A stretch of DNA of 64,000 bases from Dyadobacter sp. CECT 9275 (GCF_907164905.1 NZ_CAJRAF010000004.1:891443-955442); one strand, 5' to 3'; counted from the stretch's first letter, positions 45,495 to 55,189 are shown. The notes: generated by a model not told the origin, from the letters alone. Program-made: numbers and translations.

Positions 45495-46370
45495 ATGTTT
45501 AAAATTAAAAAAACGCTCCAGGTACTTATCTCCCTGACGTTAGCTAACATGCCGCTCCTTTGTGTTGCGCAGGAGTACAAACTGCCCTTCAAACAGGACG
45601 AATGGATAAAAGACTACCCCCCTTTCCGTATTGCCGGGAACCTGTATTATGTCGGAACCGACGACCTGGCGAGTTATTTAGTTACAACCAAAGAAGGGCA
45701 CCTATTGATAAACACAGGACTGGAAGAGTCTGTAGGGCAGCTCAAAAAAAATGTGGAGACCCTGGGCTTTAAGTTTTCCGATATCCGCATTCTACTGGCA
45801 ACCCACGCGCATTACGACCATGTTGCAGGAATGGCCGCGATTAAAAAAGCCACCGGTGCCACATTAATGATTCAGGAGGCGGATGTGCAGCTAATGAAAG
45901 ACGGCGGCAGTTCGGATGCTGTCCTTGGCAAATATGGGGCCAGCTTTGCACCAGTAGTGCCCGATCGCGTATTAAAAGACCAGGAAATCATAAAACTGGG
46001 AGATACCTCCTTGAAACTCCTGCACCATCCCGGACATACGCCCGGTGCAAGCAGTTTTGCGCTGACGGTAAAAGACCAGAACCGCTCTTACAAAATCCTG
46101 ATCGCCAACATTCCGACCATCCTGAGCGAAACAAAGCTTTCGGGCATGCCCGGATATCAGCAGGTAGGGAAAGACTATGGTTATACGCTGCAGGTGATGA
46201 AAAAAGAGCAGTTCGATATCTGGGTTGCCTCCCACGGCAGTCAGTTTAATCTGCACAAAAAACACAAACCCGGCCAGGCCTACCGCCCGGAAGCCTTTTA
46301 TGGCCGCAAGGATTACGACAAAATACTGTCCGAAATTGAAGCGACCTACAACCGGAGATTACAGGAATAG
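45495..46370 (+). CDS. subclass B3 metallo-beta-lactamase
   Basis: 291 residues with a signal peptide (LISLTLANMPLLCVAQ). Zinc ligands are all visible: HAHYDH (His104, His106, Asp108, His109), His181 in HHPGHTPGASSFAL and His247 in WVASHGSQF. This is the His-His-His/Asp-His-His set of class B3. LLIADMPTIL-like ILIANIPTIL and GMPGYQQVGKDYGYTLQVMK also match B3 enzymes. Likely a periplasmic zinc hydrolase; members of this group in environmental Bacteroidota often hydrolyse carbapenems, which cannot be judged from sequence alone. Downstream of the membrane regulator, same strand. Confidence 0.88.
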   Translation: MFKIKKTLQVLISLTLANMPLLCVAQEYKLPFKQDEWIKDYPPFRIAGNLYYVGTDDLASYLVTTKEGHLLINTGLEESVGQLKKNVETLGFKFSDIRILLATHAHYDHVAGMAAIKKATGATLMIQEADVQLMKDGGSSDAVLGKYGASFAPVVPDRVLKDQEIIKLGDTSLKLLHHPGHTPGASSFALTVKDQNRSYKILIANIPTILSETKLSGMPGYQQVGKDYGYTLQVMKKEQFDIWVASHGSQFNLHKKHKPGQAYRPEAFYGRKDYDKILSEIEATYNRRLQE

Positions 46371-46638
46371 GCTGGTTTATAATATCATTCAGTCTGAAAT
46401 CTTTTTCGAGGATTTCACCATGTAAATTTAAATCAAAAAGCATAGATGCTCCGGTTGGAGCTAGCGGGTATCCAACCCGTATAGTTCCTGAAAAAACATC
46501 CGAGATATAAAACCGTGAGGAACGGGGAAACACCTAGTGGCCTGTGATGGCCAGGGAAAGCTGCAATACAAAAGCGCTTGTAGTAATGAGAATTCATAAG
46601 TATTCATCTTTATACTAAAAAACTAAACTTTAATAATC

Positions 46639-47391
46639 ATGAAAAAAGAATTACTAAGGGTAATTCCAATATTCATTTTCCCTATTTGGCTGTTGTCCTG
46701 TATAACAAGTGACGGGGTAAGTGTAGCTCCGGACGAAGGCACAAAAGTGGAATCCTTAAAAAAGGCAATCATCGGCAAATGGGAATTTCAGACCGAAAAT
46801 CTGAGGATTTTGGGCGGTAAATCCTGGATCGAACTACGGGGAGATAGCTCCTATACACTCCATTCCATAGCCAGTAAAAGCGTTATAACGGATAAATATG
46901 CCGTCGTGAGCAGTTCAGAAATAACACTCAACAGCTTTGGTAAAATTGCTAACTTTAAGGATAATGGGAAGGGGATCACTTTTGAGCTTTATTCCAATAG
47001 CAAAAAAGTGGCGTCGGGCGCAAACAGGGTAGCGGCTATTGATACGACGGAACAAACCACACTCCTGTGCCGCTACTGGAACATGCTGAGTGAAGAAGCA
47101 GGGATAGATTCCGTTAGAAACGTGGGTAAGTCTACTGTACAATTTTACGACACAGGAATTTATGTGATCAGATCAGGGCTGACAACTTCCGGCACCTCAT
47201 ACGCGGGGCTCACTATGCATTGGAAATGGCACCCGGAAATTGCCAACCGTATTATTTATTGGTATACCGCCGATCGAATTGACCCCAACAAATACTATTA
47301 TGACATTCACCAGCTGACTGAAACATCTCTGAAAATAACGGAGTCAAACTACTGGGGTCTTTTTAAATTTAACTTTACGCCGGAACCATAA
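46639..47391 (+). CDS. hypothetical lipoprotein
   Basis: 250 residues. Lipobox WLLSC (Cys21). The first half (KKAIIGKWEFQTENLRILGG, SWIELRGDSSYTLHS) resembles the opening strand of lipocalin-like domains common in Bacteroidota lipoproteins, repeated loosely in the second half (CRYWNMLSEEAG, VQFYDTGIYVIRSG, MHWKWHPEIANRIIYWYTAD). Two related halves are possible. No catalytic motif. Function unknown. Confidence 0.7.
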   Translation: MKKELLRVIPIFIFPIWLLSCITSDGVSVAPDEGTKVESLKKAIIGKWEFQTENLRILGGKSWIELRGDSSYTLHSIASKSVITDKYAVVSSSEITLNSFGKIANFKDNGKGITFELYSNSKKVASGANRVAAIDTTEQTTLLCRYWNMLSEEAGIDSVRNVGKSTVQFYDTGIYVIRSGLTTSGTSYAGLTMHWKWHPEIANRIIYWYTADRIDPNKYYYDIHQLTETSLKITESNYWGLFKFNFTPEP

Positions 47392-47790
47392 ATTGTTCAT
47401 CACCCAGTTTCCCAGCAACCAAAGTAGGATACAGCACCCTGACTACCCATGACTAAAACTGGTAATTAAAATTCAGGTACAACTACAATCGTACCCACGG
47501 ATTCCATAGATGGGGAAAATAGGTGTAACGCGAGCAATACGGCGCCAACAAAAACAAGAACGGGTGCAACTGGAAACCTTGTAACCCGACTTTGACTTAA
47601 CAACGGTAAAGCGCCTGATTTTTGATATTTAAAATATATCTTTGCTGCGAACCGCAGTGGCTGCTTGCCATTTCTTTTTTTATAATAGACGAGGCTCGTC
47701 AACAATATCCCCAATGCTATTGTTGACGAGCCTGATGCTAAAATCCTTTAAACGAACTCAACTTCTGAAAAGTAGACTTCAAAATTGAAT
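47392..47790. other. intergenic region upstream of the second susC
   Basis: About 400 bases. An 82-codon minus ORF (47466-47714) has a hydrophobic stretch (VLVFVGAVLLALHLF) but no family likeness and overlaps the inverted repeat; not called. The 16-bp inverted repeat at 47692-47733 is the main structure. Confidence 0.4.
47692..47733. repeat. 16-bp perfect inverted repeat upstream of susC
   Basis: AGGCTCGTCAACAATA (47692-47707) and its complement (47718-47733) with a 10-base spacer. There is no T run. It ends 57 bases before the susC ATG at 47791, so it may be an operator or a leader hairpin. Confidence 0.6.
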
Positions 47791-50700
47791 ATGCAGAAAA
47801 AACTACAGGCAGGATTGCTCATTTTGTTTGGTATAGTACTCATTTTGCCTGACGTATATGCCCAGGAGCGACAGCTCACCGGTAGAGTCATTAACGAAAG
47901 AGGCACGGGATTATCCGGGGCCATTATTCTTTTAAAAGGCTCCGACAAAGCCATAAGCTCGGATGCAAACGGTAATTTTTCTATGGGTGTGGCATCGCAT
48001 GATACATTGATTGTTTCGATGAAAGCGTACAGTACCCGGGAAGTTCCGGTCACCGGTTCGATGACTACGGTCAATGTTGCGCTTGAGCCTGATGCTAACA
48101 TGCAGAATGAGATTGTTTTTACTGCGCTCGGTGTCCAAATAGACCGAAAATCTCTGCCCTACGCATCGCAGCAGATCAGCGGTGATGAATTGCGCAGCGC
48201 TGCTCAAATAAATTTTGCCGATGCGCTCAGTGGTAAAATAGCAGGTCTTGACATCAAAGTAAGCAGCTCCGGCGCCGGAGGTTCCACAAGGGCGGTGCTA
48301 AGAGGAGACAGATCACTCCAGGGTTCTAATGAACCGCTTTATGTGATCGATGGTATTCCCATGGTCAACAACAAGGGTAGCCAGCCAGATACTTGGGGTG
48401 GTGGTAATGATGGTGGAGATGGTCTCTCTATGATCAACCCGTCGGATATTGAGCGCATCAACGTATTAAGAGGAGCGAACGCTTCTGTTCTTTACGGTAG
48501 TCAGGGTGCTAATGGCGTGATCCTGATCACAACTAAAAAAGGTAAGGAGGGCAAGGTATCTGTAAACTTCAATTCAAGTACTGTTTTCGAACAGGTATCC
48601 GGTCTGCCCAAATTCCAGTATCGTTATGGAACGGCCCGTGATGATTATAACTGGACTCCCGTGGGAACAGCGGTTGTTAAATCAGACGACTACCAGAAAG
48701 GTTACATTGAGGACTTTTTCCAGACAGGCGTAACAGCTGCAAACGGCGTGTCAATTAGTGGAGGGAACGCCAAAACAAATGTTTACTTTTCCTATGGTAA
48801 TGTTTCCTCGAAGGGAGTCATGCCAACAAGCAGTTACCATAAAAATAACTTTTCGTTCAGACAAAGCACAAGGCTGCTGAATAACAGGATTACAATTAGC
48901 TCAGGTGTGATCCTGTCCTCGGAGGTGTCCAGAAACAGGCCAGGCGCGGGTTATGATAACAACCCGCTGACTGGTTTGTATTTATTCGCCAGAGAACGTG
49001 ATTTCAATAATTACAAAGAAAATTACGCCATTTTCAATCCGAACAGGAACTTGTACAAGATGAACTGGTATTCGACGGAAGAGAAGCAAAATAATCCTTA
49101 CTGGGAAATTAACAAAAATCCAAAGCTCCAGTCCTCCAAAAGGATCATTGCCAATGCGAAAATCTCATACGACATCCTGGAGAACCTAAAATTTGAAGTA
49201 AGGGGCAATATTGACTACAACAATGTTTTGGACGATAAGCGTTATGCAGCGGCGGGTAACCCGGTAACTGTTAGCCCCAACGGTACCTGGAACTACGCGA
49301 AATATACAGATCAATCCATTTATACTGACGGTATTTTCACTTACAACAAGCGCTTTGGTAAACTCAGTTTAAATGCACTTGCCGGGCTCAGTTACCAGGA
49401 GAACATTTACTATGATGGTATGACAGTCAAAAATGGAACGGTATCATTGCAGTACCCAAACGTCTTTACATTTGCGAACATGCCCTATAATATCATGTTT
49501 ACCGAGGACGCACGTTACCGCAAAATCAGCAAAAAAGGTGCGTTTGCCAACCTGTCTGTCGGATTTAAGGATTTTCTGTTTTTGGATCTGGCTGGGCGTA
49601 ATGAATGGGATTCTACTAAGGACAACATAGGTGGTCAGTCGAATCTCAATCTATCGATTGGTGGATCTGCGATCATCAGCCAAATGGTTCATTTACCTGA
49701 CGCGATATCACTCCTGAAGATTCGAGCTTCGTTGTCACAAGCAACAAATGAAGTACCTTATAACATTGAGGGCTCATTAATTACGATTGCCGGGGCAGGC
49801 GGGCCAGGTGGGACAGGTGGTCTCAACGTAATTACTCGTGCAGCTTACTCCAAGCTAAAACCCGAGAAAGTTCTTACCAATGAATATGGGATTGAAGCCT
49901 ATTTTTTCCAAAACAGGCTGGGTTTGGAGTTTACAGTATATAATGGTGTGAGTACTAATCAATTTCTTGTTTTGCCCGGAATTCAGGGGTCGGGAGCGGC
50001 TATCATGTATTTTAATGCCGAAAAAATCACTAACAAAGGACTTGAACTGACCTTGAATGCTGAAGCTTTCCGCACAGATCATTTCACCTGGAATACTTCA
50101 CTTAATACTTCGCAGAACCAAAATAAAATCGTTGAGTTGATTGCATCTCGCCCTAACTACCAGATAGGTGGTGATAATGAAGGTTTTGCCTCGCTGAGTA
50201 AAACCGGTGGTTCGATAAATGATTTATACGTTTATCACTTTGCCAGAAACACCGCCGGACAGATTATTCTGTCTACCGGAGGCGTTCCAACCAAAGAAGC
50301 TACGCAGACAAAAGTGGGCAATGTAAATCCCAAATTCCTCCTGGGATGGAACAACAACTTTCGTTATCGTAACTTCTTTGCCAGTGTTCTTGTCAACGGG
50401 AAATTGGGTGGAGTCGTATTGTCTAAAACGGAAGCTTTCCTGGATTCTTATGGCGTGAGTGAAAGAACCGCGGCCGCGAGAGACGACGGAAAAATGGCTA
50501 TCAACGGGGTAAAACCCGAAGGCACAGCTGTTACTTCGATCGAACCGTATACCTATTATTCGGCAGTCGGTGACAGAAATAAGATCATGGAGCCTTATGT
50601 GTTTTCCCGGACAAATGTAAGGTTGGGGCAATTTGTACTGGGCTATTCCTTTAAACAGAAAAGCGCAAACCCTGTGTTTAAGGATGCCTCCATCTCCGTT

Positions 50701-50847
50701 GTAGGCAGGAATTTGTTCTTCTTCTACAAAAAAGCACCTTTCGATCCTGAGCAGGCGATGAGCACCAACAACGCGCTGCAATCCGCGGACGTGTTTGGCA
50801 TGCCATCAACAAGATCATACGGATTCAACCTTAAGTTTTCATTCTAA
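47791..50847 (+). CDS. SusC/RagA TonB-linked outer-membrane receptor (no STN domain)
   Basis: 1018 residues from ATG 47791. Signal peptide (LLILFGIVLILPDVYAQ), carboxypeptidase-regulatory-like domain (RQLTGRVINERGTGLSGAII), plug (GKIAGLDIKVSSSGAGGSTR, PLYVIDGIPMVNNKG, GANASVLYGSQGANGVILIT, TTKKGKEG) and barrel ending in YGFNLKFSF. No STN extension and no adjacent sigma/FecR, so control differs from the locus at 3031. The final aromatic (F) fits BAM-dependent insertion. Pairs with SusD 18 bases downstream. Confidence 0.95.
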   Translation: MQKKLQAGLLILFGIVLILPDVYAQERQLTGRVINERGTGLSGAIILLKGSDKAISSDANGNFSMGVASHDTLIVSMKAYSTREVPVTGSMTTVNVALEPDANMQNEIVFTALGVQIDRKSLPYASQQISGDELRSAAQINFADALSGKIAGLDIKVSSSGAGGSTRAVLRGDRSLQGSNEPLYVIDGIPMVNNKGSQPDTWGGGNDGGDGLSMINPSDIERINVLRGANASVLYGSQGANGVILITTKKGKEGKVSVNFNSSTVFEQVSGLPKFQYRYGTARDDYNWTPVGTAVVKSDDYQKGYIEDFFQTGVTAANGVSISGGNAKTNVYFSYGNVSSKGVMPTSSYHKNNFSFRQSTRLLNNRITISSGVILSSEVSRNRPGAGYDNNPLTGLYLFARERDFNNYKENYAIFNPNRNLYKMNWYSTEEKQNNPYWEINKNPKLQSSKRIIANAKISYDILENLKFEVRGNIDYNNVLDDKRYAAAGNPVTVSPNGTWNYAKYTDQSIYTDGIFTYNKRFGKLSLNALAGLSYQENIYYDGMTVKNGTVSLQYPNVFTFANMPYNIMFTEDARYRKISKKGAFANLSVGFKDFLFLDLAGRNEWDSTKDNIGGQSNLNLSIGGSAIISQMVHLPDAISLLKIRASLSQATNEVPYNIEGSLITIAGAGGPGGTGGLNVITRAAYSKLKPEKVLTNEYGIEAYFFQNRLGLEFTVYNGVSTNQFLVLPGIQGSGAAIMYFNAEKITNKGLELTLNAEAFRTDHFTWNTSLNTSQNQNKIVELIASRPNYQIGGDNEGFASLSKTGGSINDLYVYHFARNTAGQIILSTGGVPTKEATQTKVGNVNPKFLLGWNNNFRYRNFFASVLVNGKLGGVVLSKTEAFLDSYGVSERTAAARDDGKMAINGVKPEGTAVTSIEPYTYYSAVGDRNKIMEPYVFSRTNVRLGQFVLGYSFKQKSANPVFKDASISVVGRNLFFFYKKAPFDPEQAMSTNNALQSADVFGMPSTRSYGFNLKFSF

Positions 50848-50865
50848 ATCTATCAAACCATTTAC

Positions 50866-52428
50866 ATGAAAAAGATAATTTTCGCATTTATTTTTCTGAT
50901 TGCATTTGCTGCCTGTAAAAAAAAATCATCTGTTGAACCAGAAGTAGACCCATCAACCGTTCCGGATTTTCAGATGATTGGCCCTCGTTTTCCCCTGGTG
51001 ATATCCCAGCTTAATGGGCATCAGACCGAAGAAGACCTCTGTGCAGACAACTGGCTGGGATATATGGGCACTCCTTCGGATTTCCTTCAGAATGTTAATA
51101 ACACCACTTATACCATCACCTGGAATTCATTTTGGGGACGGGAATACGGTAACGTTATGTCACCCACAACACAAATGATCAGGCTCTCCCAGGAGAACAA
51201 ATTGCCCTTGTTTGCTACATGGGCGAAGTTGGTTCGTATTTTATCCATGTCCAAATTAACCGCCATACACGGACCAATCATTTATTCCCAATACGGTAGT
51301 ACGGCAAATTCGATTCCTTATGACAAAGAATCCGACTTGTACCCGCTCTTTTTTAAACAACTGGATTCGATCCAGACGGATTTTAATGCTAAAAAAACTT
51401 ATGCTGAATTCAAAGATTATGATCCCTCGCAATATGGCGGCAGCATCCCGCAATGGCAAAAATTGGTCAATTCCTTACGTCTGAGACTGGCCATGCGTTT
51501 GTCAAAAGTGGATCCGACTCAGGCGAAAATTCAGGGCGAAAAAGCTTTGAAGGATCCGGCTGGTTTGATCACCACCAACGCAGATAATTTTACCAATTCG
51601 CTAAATGGAAATATCATGCCGGTAGCCCAAATTTGCTATGAATGGGACGACACCCGCATGGGCGCCGCAATGGAATCCTTTATGGTGGGTTTAAAGGATG
51701 GTCGGATTTCTAAGTATTTTGCTCCCGCAGCCAATCCAGCTTACTATACAGATCACCCCTCAGTTCCATACAAAGGAATTCGTAATGGTGGTTACATAAA
51801 ATATAAAGGGGATCGCACTCCTTTCTCCAAAGTAAGTGCAGATTTTAAGACCGTAACAAGCAGACGGAATTTTACAGCGGCGGAAGTGGCCTTCCTCAAG
51901 GCTGAGGCCGGGCTTAGAGGCTGGGCGGGAGCGGGTGACCCAAAGACCAACTATGAAGCGGGCGTAAAGTTGTCTTTTGCTGACTGGGGTGCCAGCGATG
52001 TGGATGCTTATCTGGCTGACAAAACAAGCAAACCCATTAATTATGTGGATCCGGTCGATGCCCGCAATAATTTTACCGCTCTTTCGACTATCACGGTAGC
52101 ATGGGACGAGACGGATTCCAAAGAATTGAAACTGGAGAAGATCATTACGCAGAAGTACCTCAATAACTTCACCAACACGCTCGAGTCTTGGGTAGATTTC
52201 AGAAGGACCGGTTATCCGAAAATTCCTTCCGCAGCCAAAAACGATAGCAATCCAACCTGGGGAATTATTCCTGCCGGAGAATTTATCAAAAGAATGCCAT
52301 TTGTAAACGCAGAAAGAACGGGTAATACTGCTGCGGTTGCGGATGCAGTAACCAAAATGGGTGCCGGCGCGAAGGACGATATCGCAACCCGCCTTTGGTT
52401 TGATACGGGTAAGGCGGCTAATTTTTGA
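50866..52428 (+). CDS. SusD/RagB family lipoprotein
   Basis: 520 residues. Lipobox AFAAC (Cys17). DLCADNWLGYMGTPSDFLQN, MTQMIRLSQENK-like QMIRLSQENKLPLFATWAKL, YDKESDLYPLFFKQLDSIQT, LVNSLRLRLAMRLSKVDPTQ, AEVAFLKAEAGLRGW and TLESWVDFRRTGYPKIPSA are typical of the SusD-like group found beside such receptors. Partner of the upstream SusC; no enzyme gene adjoins to reveal the substrate. Confidence 0.93.
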   Translation: MKKIIFAFIFLIAFAACKKKSSVEPEVDPSTVPDFQMIGPRFPLVISQLNGHQTEEDLCADNWLGYMGTPSDFLQNVNNTTYTITWNSFWGREYGNVMSPTTQMIRLSQENKLPLFATWAKLVRILSMSKLTAIHGPIIYSQYGSTANSIPYDKESDLYPLFFKQLDSIQTDFNAKKTYAEFKDYDPSQYGGSIPQWQKLVNSLRLRLAMRLSKVDPTQAKIQGEKALKDPAGLITTNADNFTNSLNGNIMPVAQICYEWDDTRMGAAMESFMVGLKDGRISKYFAPAANPAYYTDHPSVPYKGIRNGGYIKYKGDRTPFSKVSADFKTVTSRRNFTAAEVAFLKAEAGLRGWAGAGDPKTNYEAGVKLSFADWGASDVDAYLADKTSKPINYVDPVDARNNFTALSTITVAWDETDSKELKLEKIITQKYLNNFTNTLESWVDFRRTGYPKIPSAAKNDSNPTWGIIPAGEFIKRMPFVNAERTGNTAAVADAVTKMGAGAKDDIATRLWFDTGKAANF

Positions 52429-52519
52429 TGGCTAATCCGAGATCGCTTTCTGACGACTTGATATTTGTTGCTTCTATTTTCGGAAACAATATCCATTATT
52501 ACATAGTCGAAAAAATAAA

Positions 52520-52555
52520 AAAACGGAGGGCCTGCCAGGCAGAACCCTCCGTTTT
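52520..52555 (-). terminator. terminator of hsp20, bidirectional
   Basis: AAAACGGAGGG (52520-52530) and CCCTCCGTTTT (52545-52555) with an inner CCTGCCAGGCAG hairpin. A run of A on the left gives the T tract for the minus-strand Hsp20 transcript. Confidence 0.8.
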
Positions 52556-52557
52556 GG

Positions 52558-53007
52558 TTAACCTATCTCAATCAGCCGTGGGGCTTTTTGCTTTGCCTGT
52601 TCCATTTTGGGAATGGTCAGGTGAAGCAGGCCGTTTTCATACCTGGCTGCGATGTGCTCCACATCGACAACGTCCCTGGGAAGTACAAAGCTCCTCTGGA
52701 AAGATTGGTAGCTGAACTCCCTGCGGCTGTAACCATTCTGATCAGATGCCTGCCGCTGTTCCTTTTGAGAGCTAATGGTGAGCGTGTTGCCATCCAGCTC
52801 AACCTTGAAATCACTTTTGTCCATTCCGGGAGCGGCCATTTCCACTTCGAAATGATCATCTGTCTCGCGGATGTTTACCAAAGGCACCGTCGTGCTGGTT
52901 GCGGAGTAGTTATTGTTGCTCCAGTTAAAAAGTTCACGGCCAAAGAAATCGTCGAACAGCGCCGGGAAAGCTGTGGGCAATAGCCCGTTCCTTTTGATGA
53001 GTGACAT
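52558..53007 (-). CDS. small heat-shock protein Hsp20 / alpha-crystallin
   Basis: 149 residues from ATG 53007. DDFFGRELFNW precedes the alpha-crystallin domain: VNIRETDDHFEVEMAAPGMD, KSDFKVELDGNTLTISSQKE, FQRSFVLPRDVVDVEHIAAR and YENGLLHLTIPKMEQ (the GxLxxxxPK-like end). ATP-independent holdase in the cytoplasm. Unusually for this window it has a strong ribosome-binding site, AAAGGAGG, seven bases before the ATG, which fixes the start and fits rapid, high expression. Confidence 0.95.
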   Translation of the reverse strand: MSLIKRNGLLPTAFPALFDDFFGRELFNWSNNNYSATSTTVPLVNIRETDDHFEVEMAAPGMDKSDFKVELDGNTLTISSQKEQRQASDQNGYSRREFSYQSFQRSFVLPRDVVDVEHIAARYENGLLHLTIPKMEQAKQKAPRLIEIG

Positions 53008-53324
53008 AATCAACCTCCTTTTTAAAAGTTAAACAATGCGTAATGAACTTTCGGCCGGGACTTGTTGCCCGCCTGCCTCTATTATTCAAAGGGCGTTCCA
53101 AGCCTGATTTTCCGGAAATTTTTTCAGGGTTCCGACATTTTTTCTGACAGGTTTACACTAGCGAAAACTGACAAAATTGACAGTATCAAAAATTTTATTG
53201 AACTGATTTTTGAAAAATATAGTCATTTTTTATTTTTGCGGCAACAAGAGTGCAAGGGCCAAACGATGCTTTGCAACAGTTCTTTAATAGATGAAACTTA
53301 GTGATAACTTTTGTTTGTTAAATT
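53008..53324. other. divergent intergenic region between hsp20 and the NEW3/ABC operon
   Basis: About 317 bases. It should hold the hsp20 heat-responsive promoter and the operon promoter; AACTTTTG at about 53303-53310 is a near -7 box for the latter. No CIRCE-like inverted repeat was found. Confidence 0.4.
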
Positions 53325-54176
53325 ATGTCTCTTTTTTATTCAATTTTCAAAAACTACAACACGTATTCCATTTGCGGCTTTCTTTTCGCCGCCACGCTTC
53401 AGGCAAGTTCACAGGCACAGCCTTCGGGCAAACCCGCCGGAAGCTCTTCGTTTCAAACCAACCTGTTTAATCTGGAGGCCAGTGCTAACGAACCATTCCG
53501 GTATTCGGCGACATTGAAAAACGGAGCCGCACAGCCGAAGTTCTATGCTTTGGACGCGAAAGCGCCCGACGGCTGGCAGGTATCGTTCCGCACCCTGGGC
53601 AGCCCCGTCACCTCAGTCCAGGTGCAGGCGGGCGCATCGCAGGAAATATCCGTAGAGCTGAGCGCGAGCCCCTATTCCAAGCCGGGTAAGTATGCTATTC
53701 CCGTAACGGCTGTTTCGCCGGGCGACACGCTCCGGCTCAATCTGGAAGCGGTTCTTAAGGGGGCGTACAAGATTGAACTGACCACGCCATCGGGGCGCCT
53801 CAGCGAAAATGTCACCGAAGGTAGCGTGGAGGAGATCGTCTGCACCATCAGGAACACGGGTACCATGCCGCTTACCAACGTGGAGCTGTCCGCCCAGACA
53901 CCAGCGAAATGGCAGGTCACCTTTGAGCCGGCCAAAGTGGAACGTATAGATCCATCCGGTTCTATCGATGTCACGGCCAAAGTGCATGTTCCCGACAAAA
54001 CCATTGCCGGGGACTATGTCTCCACGTTCACGGCCAAAACCCAGAACGCCAATGCCGATGCTGCTTTCCGGATCACCGTTAAAACTTCCCTGTTATCGGG
54101 CTGGCTGGGCGTGCTCGTCATTTTACTTTCAATCGGTTTGATATTCAGGTTAATCAAAAAATACGGCAGACGATAA
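53325..54176 (+). CDS. exported NEW3-domain protein with C-terminal membrane anchor
   Basis: 283 residues. N-terminal signal-like segment (YSICGFLFAATLQASSQAQ), two beta-sandwich repeats of the NEW3/NPCBM-associated type (LFNLEASANEPFRYSATLKN, GWQVSFRTLGSPVTSVQVQA then VEEIVCTIRNTGTMPLTNVE, PAKWQVTFEPAKVERIDPSG), a DKTIAGDYVSTFTAKTQN strand and a C-terminal helix (SGWLGVLVILLSIGLIF) with a basic tail. It overlaps the operon with the ABC genes (4-base gap). It would present its domains in the periplasm beside the transporter. Role unknown. Confidence 0.85.
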   Translation: MSLFYSIFKNYNTYSICGFLFAATLQASSQAQPSGKPAGSSSFQTNLFNLEASANEPFRYSATLKNGAAQPKFYALDAKAPDGWQVSFRTLGSPVTSVQVQAGASQEISVELSASPYSKPGKYAIPVTAVSPGDTLRLNLEAVLKGAYKIELTTPSGRLSENVTEGSVEEIVCTIRNTGTMPLTNVELSAQTPAKWQVTFEPAKVERIDPSGSIDVTAKVHVPDKTIAGDYVSTFTAKTQNANADAAFRITVKTSLLSGWLGVLVILLSIGLIFRLIKKYGRR

Positions 54177-54181
54177 ACGAT

Positions 54182-55189
54182 ATGGAAAATCCTGTCATTG
54201 ATTTGAAGGGGTTGACTAAACGTTATGGTTCTCTGAAGGCAGTCGATGACCTCAACCTGAAAATCGAAAAGGGGGAAGTATTCGGTTTGCTGGGCCCGAA
54301 CGGAGCAGGAAAAACGACGACCATCCTGATGATGCTCGGACTCACCGAACCCACGTCGGGCAAGGCGCTGGTTTGTGGAATCGACGCGACGAGCAATCCC
54401 ATTCTCGTAAAACGCAAAGTAGGCTACATGCCCGATAGCATCGGGTTTTACGATGGCATGACTGCCCTTGAAAACCTGGTGTACACCGGCAAACTGAACG
54501 GCCTTGCCGAAAATGAGGCCCGGCAGCGCGCGCTGGATCTGATGGACCTGGTCGGACTGGGCGACTCGGCACATAAAAGGGCGTCCGTTTTTTCCCGCGG
54601 TATGAAACAAAGGCTGGGTCTGGCGGAAGTTCTGATCAAGCGGCCCGAGGTAATCATCCTCGACGAACCCACGCTCGGTATCGACCCCGCGGGCGTGAAA
54701 GATTTTCTTGGGCTCATACACCAGCTGAGTAAGGAGCAGGGGCTGACCGTCCTGTTATCGTCCCACCATCTGCACCAGGTGCAAATGGTTTGTGACCGTG
54801 TTGGTATTTTTGCTGCCGGTAAAATGCAGATGGAAGGAAATATCCACCAGCTTTCACAGACCCTTTTCGCAGAAGACTCCTACTCGGTCGACATGACGGT
54901 AAGAGAACCCCTGCCAGCCTCCTGGGAGCATCTTGAAGCACTGCAAAATATCCGCGACGTTCGAGGGGTGCGCATGGCCGGAAACCTCGTACAGATCGCG
55001 TGTGCCCCGGAAGTTATCCCCGACATGGTTCGTTTTTTTGTTGCCAGGGGCCTTGATGTAATGGGCGTCCACAAGCGGGAGTTCGGACTTGATGAGATCT
55101 ACCAGAAATATTTTGACAACCATCAAATTGAAAACAATGCCAATGAAAAGTCTCGCAGCATTTTCAAAAGGTACATCAGTAAAAAGTGA
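54182..55189 (+). CDS. ABC transporter ATP-binding protein
   Basis: 335 residues. Walker A GPNGAGKTT, Q-loop region, signature SRGMKQRLGLAEVL (degenerate LSGGQ as in ABC-2 exporters), Walker B VIILDEPTLGIDP and LSSHHLHQVQMVCDRVG. A 90-residue C-terminal extension (VPEVIPDMVRFFVARGLDVM-like) is of the type in GldA/NosF-like subunits. It should drive the permease encoded next. Start ATG 54182. Confidence 0.93.
   Translation: MENPVIDLKGLTKRYGSLKAVDDLNLKIEKGEVFGLLGPNGAGKTTTILMMLGLTEPTSGKALVCGIDATSNPILVKRKVGYMPDSIGFYDGMTALENLVYTGKLNGLAENEARQRALDLMDLVGLGDSAHKRASVFSRGMKQRLGLAEVLIKRPEVIILDEPTLGIDPAGVKDFLGLIHQLSKEQGLTVLLSSHHLHQVQMVCDRVGIFAAGKMQMEGNIHQLSQTLFAEDSYSVDMTVREPLPASWEHLEALQNIRDVRGVRMAGNLVQIACAPEVIPDMVRFFVARGLDVMGVHKREFGLDEIYQKYFDNHQIENNANEKSRSIFKRYISKK

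Noticed and set aside
47466..47714. 82-codon minus-strand ORF with a hydrophobic stretch
   Set aside because: No family likeness, no promoter, and it runs through the inverted repeat upstream of susC.
54014..54721. 235-codon minus-strand ORF across the NEW3 and ATPase genes
   Set aside because: Opposite strand of two genes with clear motifs; an effect of high GC.
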